A stretch of 64,000 bases of DNA from Coprenecus sp902388455 (GTDB lineage Bacteria > Bacteroidota > Bacteroidia > Bacteroidales > UBA932), in assembly GCA_963931615.1 (NCBI GenBank), contig OZ007032.1:2542001-2606000 (forward strand). The letters are read 5' to 3'. The notes below the pieces were generated by a model. That model was not told the DNA's origin. It was given only the letters and a program-made list of their open reading frames with translations, and did no database searches. Positions 7,044-16,636 of the stretch are shown here, piece by piece; within the stretch, counting starts at the first letter, position 1, and each line of letters starts with the position of its first letter. A program made the translations under genes and the position numbers.

Positions 7044-7955
7044 ATGATTGTGCCCACTATGGCCGGATTCCCCTGTAACATGACACCGATCACCGAAAAC
7101 ATCCCTTTGTCCATGAAGCGGTTCCACCGTCTTCTCACCGCCGGTGTGACTCCGGAAAACTGCCATACCCTCTCCGCCATGGAACTGGAGGCAGTGGCCC
7201 GCGGCAGCGCCGCCTGCTGTCACATCCTGCACAGAGACCAGGATACCGCCCTCCTGCTAAGTGCCATCTGGAAAGAGGGACTGAAAAGACTGAGCCACTG
7301 CGAGTCCTCAGGCAGTGCCGCAGACCTGGACACGGCACGACTGAGAGACGCGATGTGGAACGTCCTGGCATTGTACCGCATAGCCTACGGACCTGATGCA
7401 GACGTATGCGGCCACGGCGAAGACGGGAAGTGCGACTATCTGGCCTCCGTACTTACAGACGAGGCTCTGGGAAGATACCGCGATGGCAGCATCGGAGCTA
7501 CAGCTGAGGACCAGTCGCTGATACTGCATACAGGAGCGGAACTGTGCTGCTACGTAACGGCAGAAGACCTGGAGGGCGAAGAGATTCTCACATTTGCGGC
7601 CGAAACTGCCGCGGGCTGGAAGCGGACTATGGCCCGGACCCCTGCACCGTGGAATCCGGAACAGGAGCGCAGATGGATGCTCATGGCCGAAGGACTGGAG
7701 ACGTGCGAATGCATTACAGGCCCCTCCGACACCGATCTGCCCCATGCCGCCGCCCTTACCACCCCCAACGGTCTCGCCTCACTCTGCACCATCCTTGCCC
7801 GCAGAAGCAACGACAGCAAGGCCCTCGACGATGCCTGCAACGCCCTCGCGCAGAAGCTCACCTCTCCCGACCGTCCCCTCACCGCCTCCCTACTCCAAGG
7901 CCTCGGCACCCTCTACCTCCTCACACAAGGCAACATAGCCTTGAATTGTGCGTGA
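7044..7955 (+). CDS. Unrecognised protein, first gene of the capsule locus
   Basis: I do not recognise this family. Starts at 7002, 7044 and 7080 are possible. The one at 7044 has TAGGAG just upstream, although with very short spacing, and gives 303 residues. No signal peptide or membrane segment is evident. The protein looks soluble and mostly helical, with about ten cysteines, several in the middle third (for example C-G-H and the doublets C-C). It is not like the NusG-type UpxY or UpxZ antitermination proteins that usually open Bacteroides capsule loci. Its place right behind the candidate invertible promoter suggests a role tied to that locus. GC is high, unlike the flippase downstream. 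Confidence 0.6.
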   Translation: MIVPTMAGFPCNMTPITENIPLSMKRFHRLLTAGVTPENCHTLSAMELEAVARGSAACCHILHRDQDTALLLSAIWKEGLKRLSHCESSGSAADLDTARLRDAMWNVLALYRIAYGPDADVCGHGEDGKCDYLASVLTDEALGRYRDGSIGATAEDQSLILHTGAELCCYVTAEDLEGEEILTFAAETAAGWKRTMARTPAPWNPEQERRWMLMAEGLETCECITGPSDTDLPHAAALTTPNGLASLCTILARRSNDSKALDDACNALAQKLTSPDRPLTASLLQGLGTLYLLTQGNIALNCA

Positions 7956-7989
7956 AACTTAAAACTATAGATTGCAATAACATAAAACT

Positions 7990-8261
7990 ATGAAAGGAAT
8001 CGTACTTGCCGGAGGTTCCGGCACCAGATGTATCCCATCACCAAAGGGGTAAGCAAACAGTTGCTTCCGATATATGACAAACCTATGGTGTATTACCCGA
8101 TATCTGTCCTCATGTTGGCAGGCATCAGGGAAATACTGATAATCTCCACGCCTCAGGACCTGCCCGGCTTCCGCAGGCTGCTGGGAGACGGCTCTGACTT
8201 CGGGGTACATTTCGAGTATGCCGAGCAGCCTTCACCTGACGGACTGGCGCAGGGTTCATAG
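7990..8261 (+). pseudogene. rfbA: rfbA (glucose-1-phosphate thymidylyltransferase) remnant
   Basis: The start encodes M-K-G-I-V-L-A-G-G-S-G-T-R, the classic nucleotidyltransferase opening of RmlA. After codon 13 one base is missing: the expected L-Y-P-I-T-K-G continues only in another frame (from the ATG at 8028). That frame runs through K-Q-L-L-P-I-Y-D-K-P-M and E-Q-P-S-P-D-G-L-A-Q and then hits a stop at 8259-8261. RmlA is normally about 290 residues; here only the first 90 or so can be traced, in two frames. It cannot make active enzyme. No rfbB, rfbC or rfbD is nearby, fitting loss of an earlier dTDP-sugar pathway. Confidence 0.88.
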
Positions 8262-8447
8262 GGAGCCATGTTGTCCGTCTGTTCGTGAACAAATATCTCG
8301 AGCACAGGAAACCAGGCCTGTATGGACAATTTCTCCAGCGGGGACTACAAGAAGTGTTACAAGGATAGGTAAAAAAACGATAGTAATACCTATTGCAGGT
8401 AGTTAGGGCGGATAACGGATAAAACCCACAGTATTATAGTAAATAAT
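8262..8447 (+). other. Gene-free stretch with unidentified debris
   Basis: This 186-base stretch carries no intact gene. Short open pieces (for example one ending G-D-Y-K-K-C-Y-K-D-R) suggest leftovers of a second gene, but the source cannot be named. Composition switches from GC-rich to AT-rich around 8350-8440, so a recombination junction probably lies here. Confidence 0.45.
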
Positions 8448-9776
8448 ATGATGGCAACAAGTAGAGGTAAACGATTGAAAATAAACATGATTATTATGTT
8501 TATAGTCAAATTTCTTTCAATGGGAATAAGTTTCTTATACATGCCTCTTCTGTTGCATAGTTTAGAAACAGAGCAATATGCAGTATGGTTAACGCTTACA
8601 TCTATTGTCTCTTGGATTACTTTATTTGATATAGGCTTAGGAAATGGCTTGAGAAATAAACTTGCAGAATCACTTGCTATAAATGATTATGATAGAGGCA
8701 AACAGTACATTTCAACAGCCTATGGAGTGTTATCTTTTCTTTCAGCCTTTTTAATATTAACCTTTTTATTTGCATTTAATTTTATTCCGTGGAACAATAT
8801 ATTAAATGCACAATCTATTCCCATTAAAGAACTCGATTTGTTGGTTATAATTGTTTTCATAAGCTTCATTATCAATTTCACACTGAGTTTAATAAATTCT
8901 ATTTTGTATGCATTGCAGATTCCAGGTATAGCAGCAATTATAAGTTTTATAGGCCAATTCGTTTCTTTTGGTATTGTATTACTGTCAGTCAAAATATTTG
9001 GTATAACAGAATTATTGCCATTGGGAGCAATAATATCATTTACTCCTGTATTTGTACTATTTATCTCTACTATAATTATTTTTAAATTTATTTCCCCTCA
9101 GCTTGCTCCTTCTAGAAAATTTTTCAATAGAAATAAAATAAGAGATATTCTTTCAATAGGGATAAAATTTTTTTTCATACAAATTATAACCATAGTATTG
9201 TTTCAGACTAACAATCTTATTATAACGCATGTAATTGATAATTCTGCAGTTGTTGAATATAATATTGCTTACAAATATACGTATATATTGGTAACGTTGT
9301 TTACTATAATATGTATGCCAATGTGGTCTGCGGCAACTGACGCCTACACGAAAGGAGAGATTGAATGGATTTCAAAAACAAGAAGAAAACTCTACTATTT
9401 ATTCGCTTTATTTGTTTTTGTTGGAATAATAATGCTCGTTTTCTCCAGCTCAATGTATAAGTTATGGATAGGAGCAGATTGTCCCCAAATCGAGTTCTCT
9501 ACAACAGCTATGCTGATGTTATATTCCATTTTCATGATGTTCTATGCTGCGAATGGGTATATTCTTAATGGGATTGGAAAATTAAATATCCAGATAATAT
9601 TTACATCTATATTGGCTTTATTGTATGTTCCCATGGCATCTATTTTAGGTGGAATATATGGATTGTCTGGAATATTGGCTGCTTTGTGTTTTAATGGCAT
9701 CTCAAATAGTATATGGTCATATATTCAACTAAATAAAATAATAAAAGGTAGAGCTTATGGTATATGGAATAAATGA
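8448..9776 (+). CDS. Polysaccharide repeat-unit flippase (Wzx type)
   Basis: A 442-residue, very hydrophobic protein with about 12 predicted membrane segments over the whole length. It has an early conserved-looking W-L-T-L-T-S-I-V-S-W stretch and G-L-G-N-G-L-R-N-K-L-A loop (residues 66-76) seen in MOP/PST-type flippases. It should move lipid-linked repeat units across the inner membrane. DNA is strongly AT-rich, unlike the chromosome around it, which points to acquisition by transfer. The next gene overlaps its 3' end by 20 bases. Confidence 0.88.
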   Translation: MMATSRGKRLKINMIIMFIVKFLSMGISFLYMPLLLHSLETEQYAVWLTLTSIVSWITLFDIGLGNGLRNKLAESLAINDYDRGKQYISTAYGVLSFLSAFLILTFLFAFNFIPWNNILNAQSIPIKELDLLVIIVFISFIINFTLSLINSILYALQIPGIAAIISFIGQFVSFGIVLLSVKIFGITELLPLGAIISFTPVFVLFISTIIIFKFISPQLAPSRKFFNRNKIRDILSIGIKFFFIQIITIVLFQTNNLIITHVIDNSAVVEYNIAYKYTYILVTLFTIICMPMWSAATDAYTKGEIEWISKTRRKLYYLFALFVFVGIIMLVFSSSMYKLWIGADCPQIEFSTTAMLMLYSIFMMFYAANGYILNGIGKLNIQIIFTSILALLYVPMASILGGIYGLSGILAALCFNGISNSIWSYIQLNKIIKGRAYGIWNK

Positions 9777-10782
9777 TGGAAGGTTTGATGTCCCTGTTGT
9801 ACTATTTATTTTTAAACGGGATAAGAAGGCTACGATGATTGTTGACCGTTTGTCAAAAGTTAGACCACAAAAATTGTATTTAATTGGAGATGGTCCAAGG
9901 GATACAAATGAAGAGGTTGCTGTAAGGCAATGTAGAAAAATAGTAGAGTCTCATGTTGTTTGGGATTGTGAAGTAATAAAAAATTATGCAAAAATTAATC
10001 GAGGCGTGTATGAAAATATTGCAGGTGGTGCTAAATGGGTGTTTGAGAGAGAAAAATGGGCGATATTTCTTGAAGATGATAATTTACCGGAACTTTCATT
10101 TTTCCCTTTCTGTAAAGAACTTCTTCAATTATATGAGAAAGACATGAGAATATTATGGATATGTGGTACTAATTATATGAAAGAGTGGAAGTTCCCAGGA
10201 AATACAAGCTATACTTTTTCTCAAAATATGATGCCGTGTGGGTGGGCTTCATGGGGCGCAAAATTTGATAAGTTCTATGATGGAGATTTACTACTTTGGG
10301 AAGATCCAGTAGTAAATAAGTTAGTTAGAGCATTGCCTTATGATAAAAGGCTAAAAGCACAAGATATACGAAATTGGGATAGGGAATTACGAAGGAAAAA
10401 AAAAGGATTAAAATTTGATTCATGGGATTATCAAATGTCATTTTCTCTAAGAGTCAATGGCTTATATGGTATAGTCCCTAAGTATAATCAAATATGCAAC
10501 ATAGGTGTAGATTCGTATTCTATTCATGGCGGGACAAATTTTAATAACGTTATGACAAAACGATTCTGTGGTCTTCCGACAAAAAATATAGAGTTCCCAT
10601 TGCGTAATCCAGCATGTGTTTTGTCTGATCCTCGATTTGAACAAAAATTAACTCATATTATTCTTCTTCCATTCAGAGAACGTCTAAGGACTAAGGTTTC
10701 ACAAACTATGAAAAAACTTTTTAAAATGGATCCAGATGTAGGTTTCATTAGTACTTTAAAAGCAAGATTCAGAATATCTTAA
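9757..10782 (+). CDS. Glycosyltransferase (GT-A-like)
   Basis: A 341-residue soluble protein. The N-terminus V-P-V-V-L-F-I-F-K-R, a later L-I-G-D-G-P-R segment and the acidic motif L-E-D-D-N at about residue 108-112 fit a nucleotide-sugar-binding GT-A fold with a metal-binding D-D-x type motif. Downstream, C-G-W-A-S-W-G and S-W-D-Y-Q-M-S-F resemble a group of capsule glycosyltransferases in Bacteroidota. The sugar it transfers cannot be told. It overlaps the flippase end and is AT-rich like it, so the two probably moved together. Confidence 0.75.
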   Translation: MVYGINDGRFDVPVVLFIFKRDKKATMIVDRLSKVRPQKLYLIGDGPRDTNEEVAVRQCRKIVESHVVWDCEVIKNYAKINRGVYENIAGGAKWVFEREKWAIFLEDDNLPELSFFPFCKELLQLYEKDMRILWICGTNYMKEWKFPGNTSYTFSQNMMPCGWASWGAKFDKFYDGDLLLWEDPVVNKLVRALPYDKRLKAQDIRNWDRELRRKKKGLKFDSWDYQMSFSLRVNGLYGIVPKYNQICNIGVDSYSIHGGTNFNNVMTKRFCGLPTKNIEFPLRNPACVLSDPRFEQKLTHIILLPFRERLRTKVSQTMKKLFKMDPDVGFISTLKARFRIS

Positions 10783-10786
10783 GGTA

Positions 10787-11809
10787 ATGATATATATATT
10801 TACTGTAGTATTAATTCTCGTATCGGTTGTATTTAAAGAATCAAAGATTATCGCGCTTTTATTTTTGTGCTTGATGTGGATTTTATGGGGATGGAACTAC
10901 GATAATGGGGATTATAGTGCGTATGAGACATTATATAATAATGTATTGGTATTGCATGGTAACTATGAGATAGGTTATAAATTTTTAATGTTTATTGCGA
11001 ATATTTCTGGTTTAACATTTCAGCAGTTTCAAATCATTTTATCGTTACTAATTGTTATACTTTGGACACGATTTATTTTTGTATGTTCTGAAGCCCCGGC
11101 GTTGTATGCGGCTTGCGTTTTTGTTACATTTTTCCCATTGGATTATGTCCTATTAAGAAATACATTATCGTTTGCAATTGTATTACAAGGGATATGCAGT
11201 ATTATTAAAGGTAAACGGTATGGATTGTTAAAATTTACAATACTGGTCCTGTTAGCATCCACGATTCATTTTAGCTCTCTCTTTTATCTATCGTTAATTT
11301 TTGTATTTAAGTATAAGAGTATACAATTTGAAGTTTTATATCTTATAGTATTCGCGGTTATTGTTATTGCATTATTTCTATCAAATTTTTTGTATTCATT
11401 TCTTTCAGAAATTTCAGAAAATAGGGGTGATGTATATGGATCATCGTTAATTACATTTATAATGTATTCTTTTTATCAAATATCAAATACCCTAATAGTA
11501 TCTGATTTTTATAATATTAGCAAGAAAAATTTTTACAGAACAGAGGAATTTAGGATAATTTATTTAATAAATATAGTGCTACTTTTATTAATAGTGATGT
11601 ATCTAATATTCCCAATAAGCATACGTATCTTCCGGAATGTCTCAATGCTCAACATTGCGTATATGCTAAACCTTTATAATCGTGGGAAATTACCAATGTA
11701 CGCTAAAGTGGTTATAATATTGTCAATTGTCTTTTGGATAGATCAATTTATATTCCCAGTTTGGGATAAGACATTTTTTTCTCTTTATCATTATAATCTT
11801 TTGTTTTGA
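10787..11809 (+). CDS. EpsG-family polysaccharide polymerase (Wzy-like)
   Basis: A 340-residue membrane protein with about ten hydrophobic segments. The pattern D-N-G-D-Y-S-A-Y-E followed by Y-E-I-G-Y-K-F-L (about residues 39-72) is the hallmark of EpsG-type proteins, in which a periplasmic loop carries D-x-x-x-Y and E-x-G-Y motifs. It would polymerise the repeat units flipped by the upstream Wzx. Only 4 bases separate it from the preceding glycosyltransferase. Very AT-rich. Confidence 0.83.
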   Translation: MIYIFTVVLILVSVVFKESKIIALLFLCLMWILWGWNYDNGDYSAYETLYNNVLVLHGNYEIGYKFLMFIANISGLTFQQFQIILSLLIVILWTRFIFVCSEAPALYAACVFVTFFPLDYVLLRNTLSFAIVLQGICSIIKGKRYGLLKFTILVLLASTIHFSSLFYLSLIFVFKYKSIQFEVLYLIVFAVIVIALFLSNFLYSFLSEISENRGDVYGSSLITFIMYSFYQISNTLIVSDFYNISKKNFYRTEEFRIIYLINIVLLLLIVMYLIFPISIRIFRNVSMLNIAYMLNLYNRGKLPMYAKVVIILSIVFWIDQFIFPVWDKTFFSLYHYNLLF

Positions 11810-11810
11810 T

Positions 11811-13067
11811 ATGAAATATACATTTGTTTCAGGTATTATATCAGGTTATCAGTATTCTAGAATAATTAATAATAGCAAAGGGGTCGTTCAATTTGCTGCA
11901 GATGCGCTTCAGAAGTGTTATATTGAAGCAATTTCAAAGATTTCAGGCTCGAACAATTTCCAAGTAATTAATCTTCCTTATGTCGGATCTTTTCCTCAAA
12001 GGAGTAAAATAATTTTCTTCAAAGCCGAAAAATCCTTTTACACTATTGAAAATGAGTCGATATTAGTAAATAATTCATTTTTTTTTAATATTTCAGGATA
12101 TAAATACTTTAGTAGATACTATAATTGTTTAAAGTGTTTGAAACGATGGGCAAGGCGTTTTGAAGATGAAGAGAAGGTAGTATTTGTGTATGCTGTTCAT
12201 ACGCCATTTTTAATGGCTGCAAAAAAAATAAAACAGAGGTACAAAAGAATAAAAATAATTTTAATAGTGCCCGATCTTCCTGATTATATGAGTGAAAATA
12301 ATTCTTTTTTTAATTATATGTTGGGCAAAATAAACCGCAAAATTTTACCCAACTTGTATAATGTTGTAGATGCTTATATTGTATTGACAGAACAAACAAA
12401 AAAGATATTACCAATAGGAGATAAACCATCTTTGGTAATAGAAGGTATTTATAATCCACGCACAGATGATCTTGACAATAATGGAGCTCTTCTGGAAAAA
12501 GGACTTTCAGATAAAAGGATTGTGTTTTATTCTGGAACTTTAGCAAGGCGTTATGGCATTATGAATCTTATTTGTGCTTTTCGATTACTGAGTAATGTGA
12601 ACTATAGATTAATTATATGTGGCGATGGAAACGCTCGTGATGATGTTATACAATCATCGAAAGAAGATAATCGAATTATTTATTATGGATCATTAGAGAG
12701 GAGTATCGTGTTGTCTCTTCAGCGAGAATCGACATTGTTAGTAAATCCTAGAACACCAGAGGGAGAATATACAAAGTATTCTTTTCCCTCTAAGACAATG
12801 GAATATTTGGCTTCTGGAACTCCTACGTTAATTTATAAATTACCAGGAATACCTAATGAGTATTACAAGTATTGTTTTTCAATAGATAATGATAATACTA
12901 TAGAATGTCTTGCTAGAAAGATTGATGAAATATTATGTATGAGTGATGATACTTTAAGAGACATCGGAGAGAAGGCTCGATATTTTATAATAGAGAATAA
13001 AGGTCCAATTCAGCGTTCTAATGATATAAAACAACTTATAAATAATCTTGAGAATGACAATCTTTAA
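11811..13067 (+). CDS. Glycosyltransferase, GT4-like
   Basis: A 418-residue protein with a two-domain GT-B layout. The C-terminal half carries F-Y-S-G-T-L-A-R-R-Y-G (about residue 240), I-C-G-D-G-N-A (about 270) and the donor-binding stretch F-P-S-K-T-M-E-Y-L-A-S-G-T-P (about 326-340) with its conserved Glu. Those are features of family GT4 retaining transferases. The acceptor and donor are unknown. The next gene begins inside its last 14 bases, and there the base composition jumps from AT-rich to GC-rich. Confidence 0.88.
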   Translation: MKYTFVSGIISGYQYSRIINNSKGVVQFAADALQKCYIEAISKISGSNNFQVINLPYVGSFPQRSKIIFFKAEKSFYTIENESILVNNSFFFNISGYKYFSRYYNCLKCLKRWARRFEDEEKVVFVYAVHTPFLMAAKKIKQRYKRIKIILIVPDLPDYMSENNSFFNYMLGKINRKILPNLYNVVDAYIVLTEQTKKILPIGDKPSLVIEGIYNPRTDDLDNNGALLEKGLSDKRIVFYSGTLARRYGIMNLICAFRLLSNVNYRLIICGDGNARDDVIQSSKEDNRIIYYGSLERSIVLSLQRESTLLVNPRTPEGEYTKYSFPSKTMEYLASGTPTLIYKLPGIPNEYYKYCFSIDNDNTIECLARKIDEILCMSDDTLRDIGEKARYFIIENKGPIQRSNDIKQLINNLENDNL

Positions 13068-14127
13068 AGACAAAACCCTCCTGATCACCGGCGGTACCGG
13101 TTCGTTCGGCAACGCCGTCCTGCGTCGCTTTCTTGACAGCGACATCAAGGAAATCCGTATTTTCTCCCGTGACGAGAAGAAACAGGATGACATGCGGCAC
13201 AGGCTGCAGAATCCCAAAGTGAAATTCTACATAGGCAACGTACGCAACAAGACATCGGTGGACGTTGCAATGCGTGGTGTCGACTACGTGTTTTCGGCGG
13301 CAGCCCTGAAACAGGTCCCGTCCTGCGAGTTCTTCCCCATGGAAGCTACCCGCACCAACGTGGAAGGTACGGAGAACGTACTGCTGTCAGCCATCGAACA
13401 TGGAGTAAAGAATGTAGTCGTTCTGTCTACCGACAAGGCCGCATATCCGATCAATGCCATGGGCATATCCAAGGCCCTCATGGAAAAAGTGGCAATAGCC
13501 AAGGGACGTGAACTCGGGGAAGGTGCCGCTACCACCATCTGCTGCACCCGTTACGGCAACGTGATGGCCAGCCGCGGAAGCGTCATTCCCCTGTGGGTCG
13601 AGCAGATGATGGAGGGCCAGCCCATTACCATCACCGACCCCAACATGACCCGCTTTATGATGACGCTGGACGATGCAGTGGATCTCGTAATCTACGCGTT
13701 CGAGCACGGACACAACGGTGACCTGTTCGTCCAGAAAGCTCCGTCGGCTACTCTGTCGACACTGGCGCAGGCATTGAAGGAAATATATGCCAAGGTAGAT
13801 CCCCGTTACGGCGAGACCGAAGTGAAGATTATCGGTACCCGTCACGGTGAAAAGCTCTACGAGACCCTTGTGACCAGGGAGGAGATGGCCCGTGCAATAG
13901 ACATGGGCAACTACTACCGTATCCCCTGCGATACCCGTGACCTGAACTACGACAAATTCTTCAAGGAAGGCAGTGAAGACGTGTCCCGAATCGAGGACTA
14001 CCACAGCCACAACACGGCACGTCTTGATGTCGAAGGCATGAAGAAGCAGCTTATGAGGCTGCGTTTCATTCAGGAGGACCTCGGTCTGATTCCAAGGGCA
14101 AAGGCACGCGACATCAGGTCAGAGTAG
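13054..14127 (+). CDS. capE: UDP-GlcNAc 4,6-dehydratase/5-epimerase (CapE/FnlA/WbjB type)
   Basis: A 357-residue extended short-chain dehydrogenase. The nucleotide-binding motif is T-G-G-T-G-S-F-G (residues 12-19). The active-site stretch S-T-D-K-A-A-Y-P-I-N-A-M-G-I-S-K has Met in place of the usual Tyr, as in FlaA1/CapE enzymes. It converts UDP-GlcNAc to the 4-keto-6-deoxy intermediate, the first step to UDP-L-FucNAc. The ATG at 13054 is preferred over the TTG six bases upstream. GC-rich coding sequence contrasts with the flanking AT-rich blocks. capF and capG follow, making the assignment firm. Confidence 0.95.
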   Translation: MTIFKDKTLLITGGTGSFGNAVLRRFLDSDIKEIRIFSRDEKKQDDMRHRLQNPKVKFYIGNVRNKTSVDVAMRGVDYVFSAAALKQVPSCEFFPMEATRTNVEGTENVLLSAIEHGVKNVVVLSTDKAAYPINAMGISKALMEKVAIAKGRELGEGAATTICCTRYGNVMASRGSVIPLWVEQMMEGQPITITDPNMTRFMMTLDDAVDLVIYAFEHGHNGDLFVQKAPSATLSTLAQALKEIYAKVDPRYGETEVKIIGTRHGEKLYETLVTREEMARAIDMGNYYRIPCDTRDLNYDKFFKEGSEDVSRIEDYHSHNTARLDVEGMKKQLMRLRFIQEDLGLIPRAKARDIRSE

Positions 14128-14233
14128 TCAAACCACCTATACAAGTTCCGGCATCGTACTGCGGATGCATTTACAGCAGCAACCATCTACTTAAGGACAT
14201 TCTCGAGTCCGAAAAACAAACAGAAAGATCATA

Positions 14234-15436
14234 ATGAAAATACTTGTCACCGGCGCAAAAGGATTCGTCGGCAAGAACCTTTGTGCGCAGCTCAACAACA
14301 TAAGGGAAGGCAAGGCCAGATGCTACGGTGATCTCAAGGTCGATAACGTATATGAATACGACCTTGACTCGACACCGGAGCAGCTTGACATGTGGTGCCG
14401 CGACTGTGACTTCGTGTTCAACCTGGCCGGAGTGAACCGGCCTCAGAACCAGGAGGACTTCATGAAGGGCAACTTCGGCTTCGCATCCACCCTTCTGGAC
14501 ACCCTTAAGAAGTACGGCAACAGGTGTCCCGTAATGCTCTCTTCCTCGGCGCAGGCCTCCCTGGCCGGCCGTTTCGGCAACAGCGAATACGGCCGCAGCA
14601 AGAAGGCAGGCGAGGATCTGTTCTTCGGCTATTCCGCGGAGACCGGGGCAAGGGTCCTGGTCTACAGGTTCCCCAACCTTTTCGGGAAATGGTGCAGGCC
14701 CAACTACAATTCGGCTGTAGCCACCTTCTGCAACAACATTGCCAACGACCTTCCGATCCAGGTCAACGACCCGTCGGTGGAACTGGAACTCCTGTATATC
14801 GATGATCTTGTTGACGAGATGATCGGTGCTTTGAAAGGTGAGGAGCACAGATGCGAATTCAACGGTCTCGACGTGATTCCCGACAGTGCCGGCAGGTATT
14901 GTTACTGCCCTGTGACGCACCATGCCAAGCTGGGGAAGATAGTGGAGCTGCTGGAGACGTTCAGGAAGCAGCCGTCGACATTGCTGATGCCCGAGATACC
15001 CGACAATTCCCTCGCAAAGAAGCTGTACTCAACATACCTGAGCTACCTCCCCAAGGAAAAGGCAATGTTCCCGCTGAAGATGAACGTAGACCAGCGCGGA
15101 TCGTTTACTGAACTTCTCAGGACGGCGAACTGCGGACAGTTCAGTGTCAACATCTCCAGACCGGGGATAACCAAAGGGCAGCACTGGCACAATTCGAAAT
15201 GGGAGTTCTTCATCGTGGTCAGCGGCAGGGCGCTGATACAGCAGAGAAGGATTGATTCGGAGGAAGTTCTCAACTTCGAGGTCAGCGGAGAGAAGATACA
15301 GGCCGTACACATGCTGCCCGGATACACTCACAATATCATCAATCTTTCAGACACCGACGACCTCGTGACCCTCATGTGGGCCAACGAGCCCTTCAATCCG
15401 GAGAAGCCGGACACTTATTTCTTACCAGTAGAATAG
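14234..15436 (+). CDS. capF: CapF-like reductase with cupin domain
   Basis: A 400-residue bifunctional-type protein. The N-terminal short-chain dehydrogenase domain (about 1-250) starts M-K-I-L-V-T-G-A-K-G-F-V-G-K-N and holds the catalytic Y-G-R-S-K (about 120). The C-terminal cupin domain (about 275-400) has Q-H-W-H-N-S-K and a Glu six residues on (metal ligands). CapF reduces the keto sugar made by CapE, giving UDP-L-6-deoxy-TalNAc. The gap of 106 bases to capE is the longest within this cassette, with nothing recognisable in it. Confidence 0.95.
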   Translation: MKILVTGAKGFVGKNLCAQLNNIREGKARCYGDLKVDNVYEYDLDSTPEQLDMWCRDCDFVFNLAGVNRPQNQEDFMKGNFGFASTLLDTLKKYGNRCPVMLSSSAQASLAGRFGNSEYGRSKKAGEDLFFGYSAETGARVLVYRFPNLFGKWCRPNYNSAVATFCNNIANDLPIQVNDPSVELELLYIDDLVDEMIGALKGEEHRCEFNGLDVIPDSAGRYCYCPVTHHAKLGKIVELLETFRKQPSTLLMPEIPDNSLAKKLYSTYLSYLPKEKAMFPLKMNVDQRGSFTELLRTANCGQFSVNISRPGITKGQHWHNSKWEFFIVVSGRALIQQRRIDSEEVLNFEVSGEKIQAVHMLPGYTHNIINLSDTDDLVTLMWANEPFNPEKPDTYFLPVE

Positions 15437-15441
15437 ACAAT

Positions 15442-16626
15442 ATGGACATAAAAACGGATTATTCGGAAGTAAGGTTTGCAGACAACGGCAAACTTAAGCT
15501 CCTGATAATAGTGGGCACACGCCCCGAAATCATAAGACTAGCCGCCGTTATCGGCAAGTGCCGCAAGTATTTAGACTGCATCCTTGCACACACAGGACAG
15601 AATTACGACTACAACCTCAACGGCGTGTTCTTCAAGGACCTCAAGCTCAAGGATCCTGAAGTATACATGGATGCTGTCGGGGATGACCTTGGCGCCACTG
15701 TCGGGAACATAATAAACGCATCTTACAAGCTGATGGTAGCATGCCGTCCGGATGCGGTGCTCGTGCTCGGAGACACGAACAGCTGTCTCAGTGTGATCGG
15801 TGCAAAGAGGCTTCACATACCCATATTCCACATGGAGGCGGGCAACAGGTGCAAGGACGAGTGCCTGCCGGAGGAGACCAACAGGAGGATAGTGGACATC
15901 ATATCGGATGTCAACCTTTGCTATTCAGAACATGCGCGCCGCTACCTTATCGAGTGCGGTCTGCCGAAGGAGAGGACATACGTCACCGGATCCCCGATGG
16001 CAGAGGTGCTCCGCAACAATCTCCGGGAGATAGAGCAGTCCGACATCCACAGCAGACTCAATCTGGAGAAGGGCAGATATATACTCTTGTCTGCGCACCG
16101 TGAGGAGAACATAGATACGGAGAAGAACTTCCTGTCGCTCTTCAATGCGATAAATGCCATGGCGGAGAAATACGACATGCCTGTGCTGTACAGCTGCCAT
16201 CCCAGATCCAAGAAGCGGCTGGAGGCCAGCGGTTTCCAGCTGGACCGCAGGGTCATAAAGCACGAGCCGCTGGGATTCCATGACTACAACTGTCTCCAGA
16301 TGAATGCATTCGCTGTCGTGTCAGACTCAGGGACACTGCCTGAAGAGAGCAGTTTCTTCACGAGCATTGGCCGGCCGTTCCCTGCAGTCTGCATAAGGAC
16401 TTCTACCGAAAGGCCTGAAGCGCTTGACAAAGGATGTTTCATCCTGGCCGGGATAGACGGGAAATCACTGCTGCAGGCAGTTGATACTGCCGTGGAAATG
16501 AACAGGAACGGAGACAACGGCATCCCCGTACCTGACTACACGGACGAGAATGTTTCGACAAAGGTCGTAAAGATCATCCAGAGCTATACTGGAGTTGTAA
16601 ACAAGATGGTTTGGAGAAAATATTAA
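15442..16626 (+). CDS. capG: UDP-N-acetylglucosamine 2-epimerase family (CapG/FnlC type)
   Basis: A 394-residue protein starting at the ATG at 15442, 5 bases after capF; an in-frame extension upstream lies inside capF and is not used. It shows V-G-T-R-P-E-I-I-R (about residue 27), H-T-G-Q-N-Y-D, G-D-T-N-S, H-M-E-A-G-N-R and S-A-H-R-E-E-N, the set expected of non-hydrolysing UDP-GlcNAc 2-epimerases. In this context it performs the last step to UDP-L-FucNAc. The three genes therefore encode the complete pathway from UDP-GlcNAc. Confidence 0.95.
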   Translation: MDIKTDYSEVRFADNGKLKLLIIVGTRPEIIRLAAVIGKCRKYLDCILAHTGQNYDYNLNGVFFKDLKLKDPEVYMDAVGDDLGATVGNIINASYKLMVACRPDAVLVLGDTNSCLSVIGAKRLHIPIFHMEAGNRCKDECLPEETNRRIVDIISDVNLCYSEHARRYLIECGLPKERTYVTGSPMAEVLRNNLREIEQSDIHSRLNLEKGRYILLSAHREENIDTEKNFLSLFNAINAMAEKYDMPVLYSCHPRSKKRLEASGFQLDRRVIKHEPLGFHDYNCLQMNAFAVVSDSGTLPEESSFFTSIGRPFPAVCIRTSTERPEALDKGCFILAGIDGKSLLQAVDTAVEMNRNGDNGIPVPDYTDENVSTKVVKIIQSYTGVVNKMVWRKY

Positions 16627-16636
16627 AATCAGCCTC

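Noticed and set aside
7000..8447. UpxY-type antiterminator at the start of the capsule locus
   Set aside because: The first gene has no NusG N-terminal or KOW-like features and is much longer than UpxY.
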